64,000 bases of DNA, from contig NZ_JAQNDL010000002.1 of the NCBI RefSeq assembly GCF_028368995.1, positions 1,609,724 through 1,673,723 of the forward strand, read 5' to 3'. The translations under genes and the position numbers were made by a program. This document shows, one piece after another, positions 9,427-20,896 of this stretch. The notes below the pieces were generated by a model. That model ran no database searches. It saw only the letters and a program-made list of their open reading frames with translations, and had not been told where the DNA came from. The first letter of the stretch is position 1; every line of letters starts with the position of its first letter. This DNA comes from Nannocystis bainbridge (lineage in GTDB: Bacteria; Myxococcota_A; Polyangia; Nannocystales; Nannocystaceae).

Positions 9427-9861
9427 CAGCGAGGCTGTCTCTCGGGACATGACCCCGAGACCAGCTCCGGTGCCGCGAGCCAGGCCCCGCGGCGCGCCGT
9501 CCTCCCCTGCCTCTTCCGACATGTCCGATGCGCCAGCCCAGGGTCCGGTCGCCCGCGGCGCCCAGATAAACAGTCCCTTTGGACATGTCTGATCCGCCAG
9601 GTCAGGGCCAGGTGCGGGCCCCCGAGCGCCCCGGGGATCTTCGCCCTGGCGCCCGCGGTCGTGGTCGTGCTCGCTCGCCGCGGTCGCGCGTGCAGCCCCC
9701 GCCGTCCGCGGGTCTCGCGCTCGCCCACCCTGCGGCAAGGGCAGGTTCGCGGGCGACGACCCCTCCGCTCCCCGGCGCGCCGAGGGTGATTTGCCGTCGT
9801 GCGTGACGACGCCCGCCCCTGCCGGCGGCAGTCCGCGCCCCGATGGTGCTACAACCTCCGG
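9427..9861. repeat. Gene-free gap with dispersed palindromes
   Basis: No credible gene in 435 bases. Palindrome copies occur at about 9431-9466 (CTGTCTCTCGGGACATG), 9517-9540 (GACATGTCCGATGCGCCAGC) and 9570-9612 (GTCCCTTTGGACATGTCTG, CCAGGTCAGGGCCAGG). All lie in the half nearest the end of the upstream gene; the half next to cysH, where a promoter is expected, has none. Confidence 0.7.
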
Positions 9862-10608
9862 GTGACGGAACGCGGATCCGACCCCGGCAGCCCCGGCCTC
9901 GCGGCAGCAAGCGACACGGCGCTCGCCGAGCTCGCGCAGCGGTCCGCGGCGCTCGAGGGTCAGCCTGCCGAGTCCATCCTCGCCTGGGTGTTCGAGCGCT
10001 GGGCCGGCCTGCGGATCGGCCTCAGCTCCGCCTTTGGGCCCGAGGGGTGCGCCCTCATCCACCTCGCGCGCGCCGTCCGTCCCGACGTCCCGATCTACAC
10101 CATCGACACCGGCTACCTGTTCGCCGAGACCCTCGCCGTGCGCGAGGCCTTCCGGGCCCAGGGCGCCGACATCCGCGTCGTCGAGCCGCTCGTCACCCTC
10201 CGCGCCCAGGCCGAGCGGCACGGCCCCGACCTGTTCGCCCGCGATCCCGACGCTTGTTGCGAGATCCGCAAGGTCGAGCCCATGCGCCGCGTCCTCGACC
10301 GGCTCGACGTCTGGATCACCGCCATCCGCCGCGACCAGGCCAGCACCCGCGCCGGCACCCCGATCCTCGGCACCGCGCGGCGGGCCGACGGCGGCCTGGT
10401 CATCAAGGTCGCGCCGCTGGTCGCGTGGACGCGCAAGGACACCTGGCGCTACCTCCTCGACCACGACGTCCCCTACAACCCGCTGCTCGACGCCGGCTAC
10501 ACCAGCATCGGCTGCGAGCCGTGCACCGCCCGCCCGCCGGGCGACGACGAGCGCGGCGGCCGGTGGTCGGGCACCGGCAAGACCGAGTGCGGGATCCACC
10601 ACCTCTGA
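9862..10608 (+). CDS. cysH: Assimilatory adenylyl-sulfate (APS/PAPS) reductase CysH
   Basis: 248 residues from GTG 9862 (V/M-TERGSDPG); an earlier in-frame start would add a Cys/Arg-rich stretch unlike the family. The PP-loop fold carries SSAFGPEG (52-62) and YTIDTGYLF (79-87). Cys132-Cys133 (DACCEIRK) and Cys218/Cys221 (GCEPC) are the four ligands of the [4Fe-4S] cluster seen in APS-type reductases, and the C-terminal ECGIHHL carries the catalytic Cys243. The enzyme reduces activated sulfate to sulfite with thioredoxin, feeding cysteine synthesis. No other sulfate-assimilation genes are adjacent. Confidence 0.95.
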   Translation: MTERGSDPGSPGLAAASDTALAELAQRSAALEGQPAESILAWVFERWAGLRIGLSSAFGPEGCALIHLARAVRPDVPIYTIDTGYLFAETLAVREAFRAQGADIRVVEPLVTLRAQAERHGPDLFARDPDACCEIRKVEPMRRVLDRLDVWITAIRRDQASTRAGTPILGTARRADGGLVIKVAPLVAWTRKDTWRYLLDHDVPYNPLLDAGYTSIGCEPCTARPPGDDERGGRWSGTGKTECGIHHL

Positions 10609-10702
10609 CCCTGTCCTTCGGGGCATGCCCCTTCGAACCTGTCCCTGGCGACCTGTCCGAACGAACCTGTCCTTGATCACCTGCCCTTGAGGACCTGTCC
10701 TT
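10609..10702. repeat. Dispersed palindrome array between cysH and the phosphoesterase gene
   Basis: The whole gap is built from element arms: CCTGTCCTTCGGGGCATG, CCCTTCGAACCTGTCC, GCGACCTGTCCGAACG and two more CCTGTCC/GACCTGTCC copies up to the ATG at 10703. This is the CCTGTCC variant rather than CATGTCC. The array directly abuts the next start codon, so it must also act as that gene's leader. Confidence 0.8.
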
Positions 10703-11599
10703 ATGCCCCTGCGCTTCGTCCACTGCTCCGACATCCACCTGCTCGAGCTGGCGGGCAACACCCCGCAGCGGTTCTTCAACAAGCGGCTGACGGGCGGCGT
10801 CAATTTGCTGCTCAACCGCAGCCGCAAGTACAGCGGCAGCATGTTCCAGGGGATCGTCGCCGCGGCCCAGGCGCACGGGGCCGAGCGGCTGGTGATCACC
10901 GGCGACCTGACCAACCTCGCGCTCCAGTCCGAGTTCGAGCACGTCCAGCGGGCCCTCGAGGCCGTGCCGATGCCGGTCACCGTCATCCCCGGCAACCATG
11001 ACGCCTACACCCGCGGGTCGGTCCGCTCGCGCCGGTTCGAGCACTACATGTCCGCGTTCATGGAGGGCGAGCGCGAGCCCGACACCGACTACCCGTTCGT
11101 CCAGCGCCTCGGCGACGTGGCCCTGATCGGCCTGTCGACCGCGATCCCCTCGCTGCCGCTCTACGCCGTCGGCCGCGTCGGCGACGAGCAGCTGGCCCGG
11201 CTCGGCCGGTTCCTGGCCAAGCTGGGCGCCGAGGGCCTGGCGCGGGTGGTCCTCATCCATCACCCGGTGGTCCGCGGCGTGGCCAAGCCGCGCCACGATC
11301 TGCTCGACCTCGACGCCTTCGGGCGGGTGATCGCCGAGCACGGGGCGGAGCTGATCCTCCACGGCCACGAGCACCGGCGCATCGAGGGCGCGCTGCCCGG
11401 CCCCGGCGGCGTGGCGGTCCCGGTCCACGGCGTCGGCTCCGGCACCTATCTGTCACAAAAGCCAGGTCGTCACGGCGCCTACGTCCTTTACACCGTTCGA
11501 CCGGGTCGCGTCACCCGCACGTACCACCGCTGGGACGGCCGCGATTTCGTCGCCGACGAGCCGGACGGCCCGGTGCTCGCCGGAACCGGCTCGCACTGA
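10703..11599 (+). CDS. Calcineurin-like metallophosphoesterase (CpdA-like)
   Basis: 298 residues with all metal-binding blocks of the family: D10-x-H12 in CSDIHLLE, GD68LTN, GNH99D100, then IHHPVV and LHGHEHRR near residues 190 and 225. Two metal ions (Fe/Mn) would be bound by these. The domain order fits CpdA-type cyclic-nucleotide or lipid-A-related phosphodiesterases, but the substrate cannot be read from sequence. The protein has no signal peptide, so it is probably cytoplasmic. It lies 28 bases before aspS on the same strand. Confidence 0.88.
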   Translation: MPLRFVHCSDIHLLELAGNTPQRFFNKRLTGGVNLLLNRSRKYSGSMFQGIVAAAQAHGAERLVITGDLTNLALQSEFEHVQRALEAVPMPVTVIPGNHDAYTRGSVRSRRFEHYMSAFMEGEREPDTDYPFVQRLGDVALIGLSTAIPSLPLYAVGRVGDEQLARLGRFLAKLGAEGLARVVLIHHPVVRGVAKPRHDLLDLDAFGRVIAEHGAELILHGHEHRRIEGALPGPGGVAVPVHGVGSGTYLSQKPGRHGAYVLYTVRPGRVTRTYHRWDGRDFVADEPDGPVLAGTGSH

Positions 11600-11627
11600 C
11601 CGCGAACATCGTCTACATTCCCGGGCC

Positions 11628-13436
<1,809 letters not shown>

Positions 13437-13439
13437 GCC

Positions 13440-15146
<1,707 letters not shown>

Positions 15147-15151
15147 GCGGT

Positions 15152-15336
15152 AGGTGTCCGTTCGGACATGCCCTTGGCGGCATGTCCGAAGCGCCCTGTC
15201 GCTTCGGACATGCGCCTTCGAGCATGTCCCTCGATACACCTCACCGGCGCGCCTCGGCATGTCCTTCGACATATGCGCTGCCGCCCCGCACGCTGTCTTC
15301 GCCGCAGTGATCGCGCATGTCCTTCGAGACATGCGC
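15152..15336. repeat. Dispersed palindrome array, convergent gap
   Basis: A long chain of arms between lnt and the methyltransferase gene, which end towards each other: GTCCGTTCGGACATGCCC, GGCATGTCCGAAGCGCC, CTTCGGACATG, GAGCATGTCCCTCGATAC, GGCATGTCCTTCGACAT and GCATGTCCTTCGAGACATGC. Several adjacent arms are perfect reverse complements and could fold into tandem hairpins. It is one of the densest arrays in the window. Confidence 0.85.
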
Positions 15337-15344
15337 GCCGGCGA

Positions 15345-16184
15345 TCAGAAGCGGTAGCGCAGCACCCGGTGCATCCGGGCGATCCGCGGCCGCTTGGCCG
15401 CCCACGCCAGCACCTTGCCCTTGAGCCAGCCGAGCTTGGCGACGTCGGGCGAGCCGATCAGCGGCCACTCGTCCATCAGCTCGAGGCCGAACACGTGGCT
15501 CTCGAGCTCGTGCGGATCGTCGAGGCCCCACACCAGCTGCGCCCCGGTCTTGCGCAGGCTGCTGTGCAGGCCCTGGCTCCGCAGCGCGCGCGGGCTGAGG
15601 GCGTCGAACAGCACCTGACCCTCGGGGAAGCGGACCACGATCCGGCGCAGCAGGTCCTCGACCTCGGCCGCGCTCAGGTACGGCAGCAGCCCCTCGGCGA
15701 CCACCAGGGTCGGTCGGTCGTCGGCGATCTGGCCCAACCACGTCGGCTCGGTGACCGAAACGCCGATCATCTCGACGTGCGGCTGCTCGGGGTAGAGCCG
15801 GCGGCGCGCCGCGATCACTTCGGGCAGGTCGACCTCGAACCACCGCACCGTCGGCGGCGGCGCGACCCGGATCACCCGGCTGTCGAGGCCGCAGCCGAGG
15901 TGCAGCACCGTCGCGTCCGGGTGGGCCTCCAGGTACTCGCGCGTCCACGCGTCGAGCTGCTTGGCCCGCACCGACGTGGTGAAGCGGTCGCCCTGGGCCG
16001 ACTTCAGGCGCGCGAAGTCGTACGCGATGCTTTCCACCAACCGCTCCGCCGTCTCGTCGCGGAGGATCGGATCGGGCGAGCGGCTCTCGAGCGCGCGCGC
16101 ATGGAGGGTGATGAGCAGCGTCTCCTGCACCCCCGAGAGCTCGATCTTCTCGGCGTTGGGCTGCGTCGCGGCCGGCGGTATCAT
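15345..16184 (-). CDS. LCM/TcmP-family SAM-dependent O-methyltransferase
   Basis: 279 residues. SAM-binding motif I is VLHLGCGLDSRV, followed by acidic WFEVDLPEVIAARRRL and VAEGLLPYLSAAEVEDLL, the signature series of the leucine-carboxyl-methyltransferase superfamily (Pfam LCM), which includes the polyketide methyltransferase TcmP. The substrate is likely a carboxyl or hydroxyl group of a small molecule, and no biosynthetic cluster surrounds it. The start ATG at 16184 lies only a few bases from the remains of the divergent FG-GAP gene, so there is very little room for two promoters. Confidence 0.85.
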   Translation of the reverse strand: MIPPAATQPNAEKIELSGVQETLLITLHARALESRSPDPILRDETAERLVESIAYDFARLKSAQGDRFTTSVRAKQLDAWTREYLEAHPDATVLHLGCGLDSRVIRVAPPPTVRWFEVDLPEVIAARRRLYPEQPHVEMIGVSVTEPTWLGQIADDRPTLVVAEGLLPYLSAAEVEDLLRRIVVRFPEGQVLFDALSPRALRSQGLHSSLRKTGAQLVWGLDDPHELESHVFGLELMDEWPLIGSPDVAKLGWLKGKVLAWAAKRPRIARMHRVLRYRF

Positions 16185-16192
16185 GGCCGGCG

Positions 16193-16620
16193 ATGATAGC
16201 CTTGGCTTGTTGTTCGCGCCGTAAGGCGTCCCTCACACTGCTTTTGACGGTGATTTCACGGGGGGCGGCGGCCGCACCTGGCAGCCCGACCCGAACCGGG
16301 CTGTGCCGGATGATGGTGGCGGCGTCGCGCAGAAGCTCGAACTCGTCGACATCGACGGCGACGGCTTCGTCGATCTCGCGGTCGCCAACAGCCGCGGCGA
16401 CGCGCTCGGCAGCGACCTCGACGCGCAACCGAACGCCCTCGTGCACAACGAAGGCGGGCTCGGCTTCTCGCCGATGCCCGGCGCGTTTGACGAGCCCGAC
16501 AACGCCTACGTGATCAAGGCCGGCGACCTGAACGGCGACGGCAAGCCCGACCTCGTGGTCGGCGTCGCCTACGGCGGCCCCAGCTATGTGCTCTTCAATT
16601 TCGAGGGCGCGTTCATTCGC
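16193..16620 (+). pseudogene. Displaced 5' part of the FG-GAP gene (frame different from the 3' part)
   Basis: From about 16225 one frame reads good FG-GAP sequence (LVDIDGDGFVDLAVANSRGD, then GDLNGDGKPDLVVGVAYGG), but it has no start codon and no signal peptide. The stop TAA at 16222 closes it upstream. At about 16610-16616 the homology jumps by one base into the frame of the 609-codon segment that follows (FEGAF to FAVHPVPALANKQ). An ATG at 16193 in the frame of the 3' part reads MIALACCSRRKASLTLLL, which looks like a signal peptide, so two compensating shifts are possible. Either the gene is a broken remnant truncated next to the methyltransferase gene, or the assembly has indels. Confidence 0.65.
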
Positions 16621-18415
16621 CGTCCACCCCGTGCCCGCGCTGGCCAACAAGCAGATCAACAGCGCCTTCACCGTCCTCGATCTCGAGGCCGACGGCGACC
16701 TCGATCTCGTCACCTTGCAGGACGGCTTCGGCGGCGGTCGCAACACCGTGCTCGTCGGCGACGGCAGCGGCGGCTTCGTCGACAACCCGGGCGCCTACTG
16801 GGCCTTCGTCGACAATCCGCCGCGCCTCGACTTCGACGCCGACAGCCTCGACTTCGACAACGACGGCACCCCTGATGTCGTCGTGCTCGGCCCGCAGCAG
16901 AACCCCGGCGAGGTCCACGCTCGCCTGCTGCGCAACGACGGCAGCTCGCTGGTCCCGACCGCCCCCGACGGCGCCGCGTTCACGCCGGGCCCCGAGCTCG
17001 CCGCCAGCTTCGGCGTCGCCGTCGCCGACTTCGATCACGACCTCCGGCCCGACCTCGCGGTCGCCGTGCGCGACCCCGAGGCCACCAACGCCGTCCTGTT
17101 CGCCGGCCCCGACGTGCCCGAAGACATCACGCCGCCGCGGGTCGGCATGCTCGCTCCGCTGCCTGACGTCGTCGAGCCCGGCAGCGAGGTGCGGGTGCGC
17201 GTCCGCGTCGACGACGGGCGCACCCCGGCGCGCTGGCACGATTTCTTTCACGACCTCGCGCTGCCGACCTACAACCTGGTCCACAGCCTCGGCATCGCCC
17301 ACCTGCGGCGCCTGCCGTACGTCGAGTTCGCCTTCGATCTCGAAGATCCCGCGCTGCTCGACGCGATGCCCGACGCCGGCCCCTTCAAGCACATCGTCCC
17401 CGGCGAGTGGTACGGCGAGTCGTTGTGGCGGATCCGCTTCAGCGTGGATCCGCAGTGGAGCGTCGACCACGAGTTCTTCGTCTGGCGCGTGTGTGCCATC
17501 GACGCCGCCGGCTCTCGCGGCTGCAGCGCGGCCGCGCAGGCGACCCTCGCCGACGCGCCGGTGAACGAGTGCGGCAACGGCGTGCTCGATCGCGGCGAGG
17601 CGTGCGACGACGCCCTCGATCCGCTGTGCGACGGTTGCAAGCTGACCTGCGGCGACGGCCTGTGCATCGCCCCCGAGGACCCCGGCAACTGCCCCGAAGA
17701 TTGCCCCGGCTGCGACGACGACGGCACCTGCGAGCCCGGCGAGGACGCGACCTGCTGCGACTGCATGAACTGCGGCGTGTGTGGCGACGGCGTCTGTCAG
17801 ACGAACCTCGAGACCGCGATCGACTGCGCCGAGGACTGCAGCGCCTGCGGCGACGGCATCTGCGACACCCTGGAGGACGGGACCACCTGCGCCCTCGACT
17901 GCTTCGTGTGCGGCGACGGCATCTGCCAGGGCGCCGAGTCGCTCGACGACTGCCCGTGGGACTGCTCGATCTGCGGCGACTGCGTGTGCCACGGCAACGA
18001 GGACCCCGACAACTGCTGGTTCGACTGCGGCGAAGGTTGCGGCGAGCCGACCCACGGCGCCTGGTGCGGCGACAACTTCTGCGAACCGTCGGAGATGGGC
18101 TCGTGCATCGAGGACTGCGGCGCTTGCGGCGACGGGGTCTGCAACCCCGGCGAGCGCGATGCTTGCCCCGAGGACTGCGGCGTGTGCGGCGACTGCGTCT
18201 GCGACCCCGCCGAGACGCCTGGCCTCTGCCCGGAGGACTGCACCGGCATGTGCGGCGGCGACGGCTCGGCCACCACCGGCCCCGAACCCGACGCGGTCGA
18301 CGACGGCCTGGCCTGCAGCTGCCGCGACACGCCCTCCGGCGCCGGCGGCCTGGCGTTCGGCCTCACGCTCTTGCTCGCCCGCCGGCGCCGAGGTGATCGT
18401 TCGGACATGTCGTGA
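16586..18415 (+). CDS. FG-GAP and Cys-rich repeat protein with C-terminal sorting-like tail (3' part, frameshifted)
   Basis: The 609-codon open segment begins at an internal ATG; true translation probably starts upstream, see the entry for the displaced 5' part. Residues ~10-180 are FG-GAP blades (DLEADGDLDLV, DFDNDGTPDVVVLG, DFDHDLRPDLAVAV). A domain of ~120 residues with WYGESLWRIRF follows. Then come about nine Cys-rich modules of the form CGDGxCxxxExxxxCPxDC, usual in secreted myxobacterial proteins, and a tail CSCRDTPSG + hydrophobic stretch + ARRRRGD. The tail resembles a MYXO-CTERM-type surface sorting signal. A palindrome copy spans the stop codon (nt 18401-18437) and encodes the last residues RSDMS. 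Confidence 0.8.
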   Translation: MCSSISRARSFAVHPVPALANKQINSAFTVLDLEADGDLDLVTLQDGFGGGRNTVLVGDGSGGFVDNPGAYWAFVDNPPRLDFDADSLDFDNDGTPDVVVLGPQQNPGEVHARLLRNDGSSLVPTAPDGAAFTPGPELAASFGVAVADFDHDLRPDLAVAVRDPEATNAVLFAGPDVPEDITPPRVGMLAPLPDVVEPGSEVRVRVRVDDGRTPARWHDFFHDLALPTYNLVHSLGIAHLRRLPYVEFAFDLEDPALLDAMPDAGPFKHIVPGEWYGESLWRIRFSVDPQWSVDHEFFVWRVCAIDAAGSRGCSAAAQATLADAPVNECGNGVLDRGEACDDALDPLCDGCKLTCGDGLCIAPEDPGNCPEDCPGCDDDGTCEPGEDATCCDCMNCGVCGDGVCQTNLETAIDCAEDCSACGDGICDTLEDGTTCALDCFVCGDGICQGAESLDDCPWDCSICGDCVCHGNEDPDNCWFDCGEGCGEPTHGAWCGDNFCEPSEMGSCIEDCGACGDGVCNPGERDACPEDCGVCGDCVCDPAETPGLCPEDCTGMCGGDGSATTGPEPDAVDDGLACSCRDTPSGAGGLAFGLTLLLARRRRGDRSDMS

Positions 18416-18437
18416 GGGACATGTCCGTTTCGCCATG
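18401..18437. repeat. Dispersed palindrome pair overlapping a stop codon
   Basis: CGGACATGTCGTGAGGGACATGTCC, two complementary arms around TGA 18413-18415. It lies at the 3' end of the Cys-rich protein gene and before the next lipoprotein gene. Confidence 0.75.
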
Positions 18438-18503
18438 AACGATCGTGCCTGGTCGGGTCGCTGGCGCAGCGACGGTTCGGCCGATGTGGTATGCTCTTCG
18501 GCG

Positions 18504-19388
18504 ATGACCAGGAAGCTCGCGTTGCTGGGAGTGCTGGTGTCCGGTTGCGGCGGCGCCGCGGCGACGACCGACGATGCGACGAGTGCGTCCTCGACCGCGA
18601 CGGGCTCGACCTCCTCGACCTCGACCGCCAACACCCCGACGTCCGCGAGCACGACGGAGGACTCGACCGCGCCGACCGCCGGCGATTCGATGAACTTCGC
18701 GGTGGGGCTCGATCTCCCCCAGCCTGGTGTCGCCTGCGATCCGTGGCAGGACGACTGCCCCGCCGGTCTCAAGTGCAAGCCGTACGCGGAGGGCCTCGGC
18801 CCGTGGACCGACGCCAGCTGCGTCCCGATCGCCGACCCGTCGACGCCGACTGGCGAGGCCTGCCTGGAGGCCGAGTGGTCGGTGGTCGACACCTGCGAGC
18901 GCGGCGCGGTGTGCCACGGGTACCTCGGCGACCAGGAGGAGGGCCGACGCTGCCAGGAGGTGTGTGCCGGCTCGCCCGCCGATCCGAGCTGTTCTGACGC
19001 ATGCTCGTTCTGCACGATGAACGGCACGGTCGCCGGCGTGTGCATGCTGCGCTGCGATCCGCGGAGCCCGAGCTGTCCCGCAGGTCAGCGGTGCCTCATC
19101 GAGCCGACGCTGCCGCGCTTCGCCTGCGGGCCCGGCGGGGAGCTGAGCGCTGCCGGCGAGCCCTGCGTGTCCCCGGATTACTGCAAAGAGGGCACCGCCT
19201 GCGTCGACGCGGCGCTGGTACCGGGCTGCGTCGAGGCGCAGTGCTGCGCGCCGGTCTGCGACCTCGCGGGCGCCGACGCGTGCCCGACCGCGCTGCCCGG
19301 CACGACCTGCGCACCCTGGCCGGTGAGCGGCCCGGAGTTCGAGGGCGAGTGCCTGCCGCCGGACCTGGGCCTGTGCTCGGCGATGTAG
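18504..19388 (+). CDS. Cys-rich lipoprotein with Ser/Thr-rich linker
   Basis: 294 residues from ATG 18504: MTRKLALLGVLVSGC is a lipoprotein signal with Cys15. Next comes a ~45-residue Ser/Thr-rich linker, then about 20 Cys in spaced patterns (GVACDPWQDDCPAGLKC, CSDACSFC, CDPRSPSCPAGQRC). This is the general layout of many myxobacterial surface lipoproteins, where the Cys-rich part is a disulfide-stabilised module. No enzyme domain is recognised. It ends at a convergent gap filled by a palindrome array. Confidence 0.8.
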   Translation: MTRKLALLGVLVSGCGGAAATTDDATSASSTATGSTSSTSTANTPTSASTTEDSTAPTAGDSMNFAVGLDLPQPGVACDPWQDDCPAGLKCKPYAEGLGPWTDASCVPIADPSTPTGEACLEAEWSVVDTCERGAVCHGYLGDQEEGRRCQEVCAGSPADPSCSDACSFCTMNGTVAGVCMLRCDPRSPSCPAGQRCLIEPTLPRFACGPGGELSAAGEPCVSPDYCKEGTACVDAALVPGCVEAQCCAPVCDLAGADACPTALPGTTCAPWPVSGPEFEGECLPPDLGLCSAM

Positions 19389-19430
19389 CCCGCGCTCCCG
19401 CGACCCGCGGCCGCGCCGCTCGAGACTCTC

Positions 19431-19503
19431 ATGTCGGTAAGGACATGTCCCACGGAGCATGTCCTCGAGCACAGGCTCCAAAGAACATGTCCTTCCGTAC
19501 AGC
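19431..19503. repeat. Dispersed palindrome array, convergent gap
   Basis: CATGTCGGTAAGGACATG, TCCCACGGAGCATGTCC and AGAACATGTCCTTCCG in series between two genes that end towards each other (19388 and 19541). Complementary arms allow at least two hairpins. Confidence 0.8.
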
Positions 19504-19540
19504 GCCCTCGGTCGAGCTCACGCACCGCCTACGCGCCGCC

Positions 19541-20710
19541 TCAGAAGCGCACCACCAGCCCGCCCGCCCGCGCCTGCACGCGGGTGCGGCCGCGGACCGC
19601 CCCGGCGATCAGCGCCGCCACGCCGGCCGTCAATAACGCGCCGGTCAGAATCCCGCCGACCAGCGCCATCCGGTTGGCGCGCAGGCCCTCCGCCACCAGC
19701 TCGGTCTTGGCCCGCTCACGGGCCGCGTCGCTGCCGCACGGATCGAGCGGGTCGTCGCCCTGGCACGGCCGGGCCGTCACGTCCTTCAGGTCCGCGTCCG
19801 CGGCGCGACCGGTCAGCCCGCCGGCCAGCGCCACCACCCCGGCGACCACCGCCGCCCCGCCGAGCCCGGCCGCCGCCAGGCCGGCCTTGCGGTCGAAGCC
19901 GCGGCGCGCCGCAGCGAAACGCGGCGGTGGGCGCGGGCCCTCCGGCGCGGCTGAACTTTGGTACATGGCCGAAAGTTCAGCCCGTCGCCCCTCGACGCCG
20001 ACGCGGTTCTCGTCGTCGGTCGGGTCGAGCCCCCCGAGGTAAGCGTCGAGCGCCGCGATCCCGGCGTGCAGCCGCGCCGGATCGCCCGACTCGCGGAACG
20101 CCGCCTCCTCCGCGTCCGCGATCGCCAGGGCCGCGGTCGCGCGCCGCGGCGCGTGGCCGAACCCGCCCGGCAGCGCGAGGAACGCCCGCCGCCACAGCGC
20201 GATCGCCCCGTCGCGATCACCAGCGGCCAGCCGGGCCTGGGCCGCCGCCGACAGCGCCGCCGCCTCGTCGACCCCGTCCTGCCCCGCTCGCGGCGCGGCG
20301 CTGGCGACCCCGGCGGCCTCGTCGACCCCGGCCCGCGGGGAGGTCCCGGCGTCGCTCGCTCCCTGCCCCGTCGCGGGCGCCGCGGCGCCGCTGGATGTCT
20401 CTGGAGACATGTCCGAAGGGACCTGCGCCGCCCCCTGCACCGGCGCCGCCGCCACCGCCAGCCCGAGCCACGCCGCCAGCGCGCCCCGGCGGACGGACGG
20501 CGCTGCGCCGAAACGTGACCTGTCCCTCGGGACACATGAACGATCCCCCGCAGCCGCCGACGCGTGGGGTGCTTGGTCTTCCGACCTGTCTCTCCGACCA
20601 GGCGCCGGGACCCCACCCCGCCCGACCGGCCCGGTCGCGCCGCTCCGGACGGCGGCCGCGTCGGCGCGCGCGGGCGCCCGGACGACGGCAGCGGGGATCG
20701 CGGCAGGCAC
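19541..20710 (-). CDS. Envelope protein with two C-terminal TM segments, unknown function
   Basis: The stop is certain; the start is not. GTG 20710 is the nearest in-frame start upstream of the hydrophobic segment ALAAWLGLAVAAAPVQGAAQ, which looks like a signal peptide; starts at 20455 or 20440 would cut it. Downstream is an Ala-rich helical region with a tetratricopeptide-like motif (AAQARLAAGDRDGAIALWRRAFLALP), then two TM helices near the end (GLAAAGLGGAAVVAGVVALAG and ALVGGILTGALLTAGVAALI). This layout is common next to myxobacterial Ser/Thr kinases, as here with the divergent kinase gene. Palindrome copies at ~20395-20425 and ~20515-20605 fall in the N-terminal part. If the start is really near 20440 they would be intergenic. 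Confidence 0.6.
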   Translation of the reverse strand: MPAAIPAAVVRAPARADAAAVRSGATGPVGRGGVPAPGRRDRSEDQAPHASAAAGDRSCVPRDRSRFGAAPSVRRGALAAWLGLAVAAAPVQGAAQVPSDMSPETSSGAAAPATGQGASDAGTSPRAGVDEAAGVASAAPRAGQDGVDEAAALSAAAQARLAAGDRDGAIALWRRAFLALPGGFGHAPRRATAALAIADAEEAAFRESGDPARLHAGIAALDAYLGGLDPTDDENRVGVEGRRAELSAMYQSSAAPEGPRPPPRFAAARRGFDRKAGLAAAGLGGAAVVAGVVALAGGLTGRAADADLKDVTARPCQGDDPLDPCGSDAARERAKTELVAEGLRANRMALVGGILTGALLTAGVAALIAGAVRGRTRVQARAGGLVVRF

Positions 20711-20896
20711 GTCGTTCGGATGGTAGACCAGCCCTCCTGCGGGACAAGGGCCGGCGGGCCGCGGGGCGCGTTGAAGCCCGGGGCAGTTTCCGGGATCCTG
20801 GTCGTCGCGGTGGCAGGCGCAAAGTCCACGGTCCGCACGGGCCGGCAGTTCTCGAGCCTCGAGCAGGCCGACACGGCCACGCCGCCCGCCTCGTCG

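Noticed and set aside
15152..15336. Palindrome arrays as CRISPR or as a phage attachment site
   Set aside because: Arms are 6-9 bases with 3-5-base loops and no spacers; no integrase or phage gene is near any array.
16586..18415. Programmed ribosomal frameshift in the FG-GAP gene
   Set aside because: No slippery heptamer or strong downstream structure is visible at 16610-16616, and the 5' part also lacks a start.
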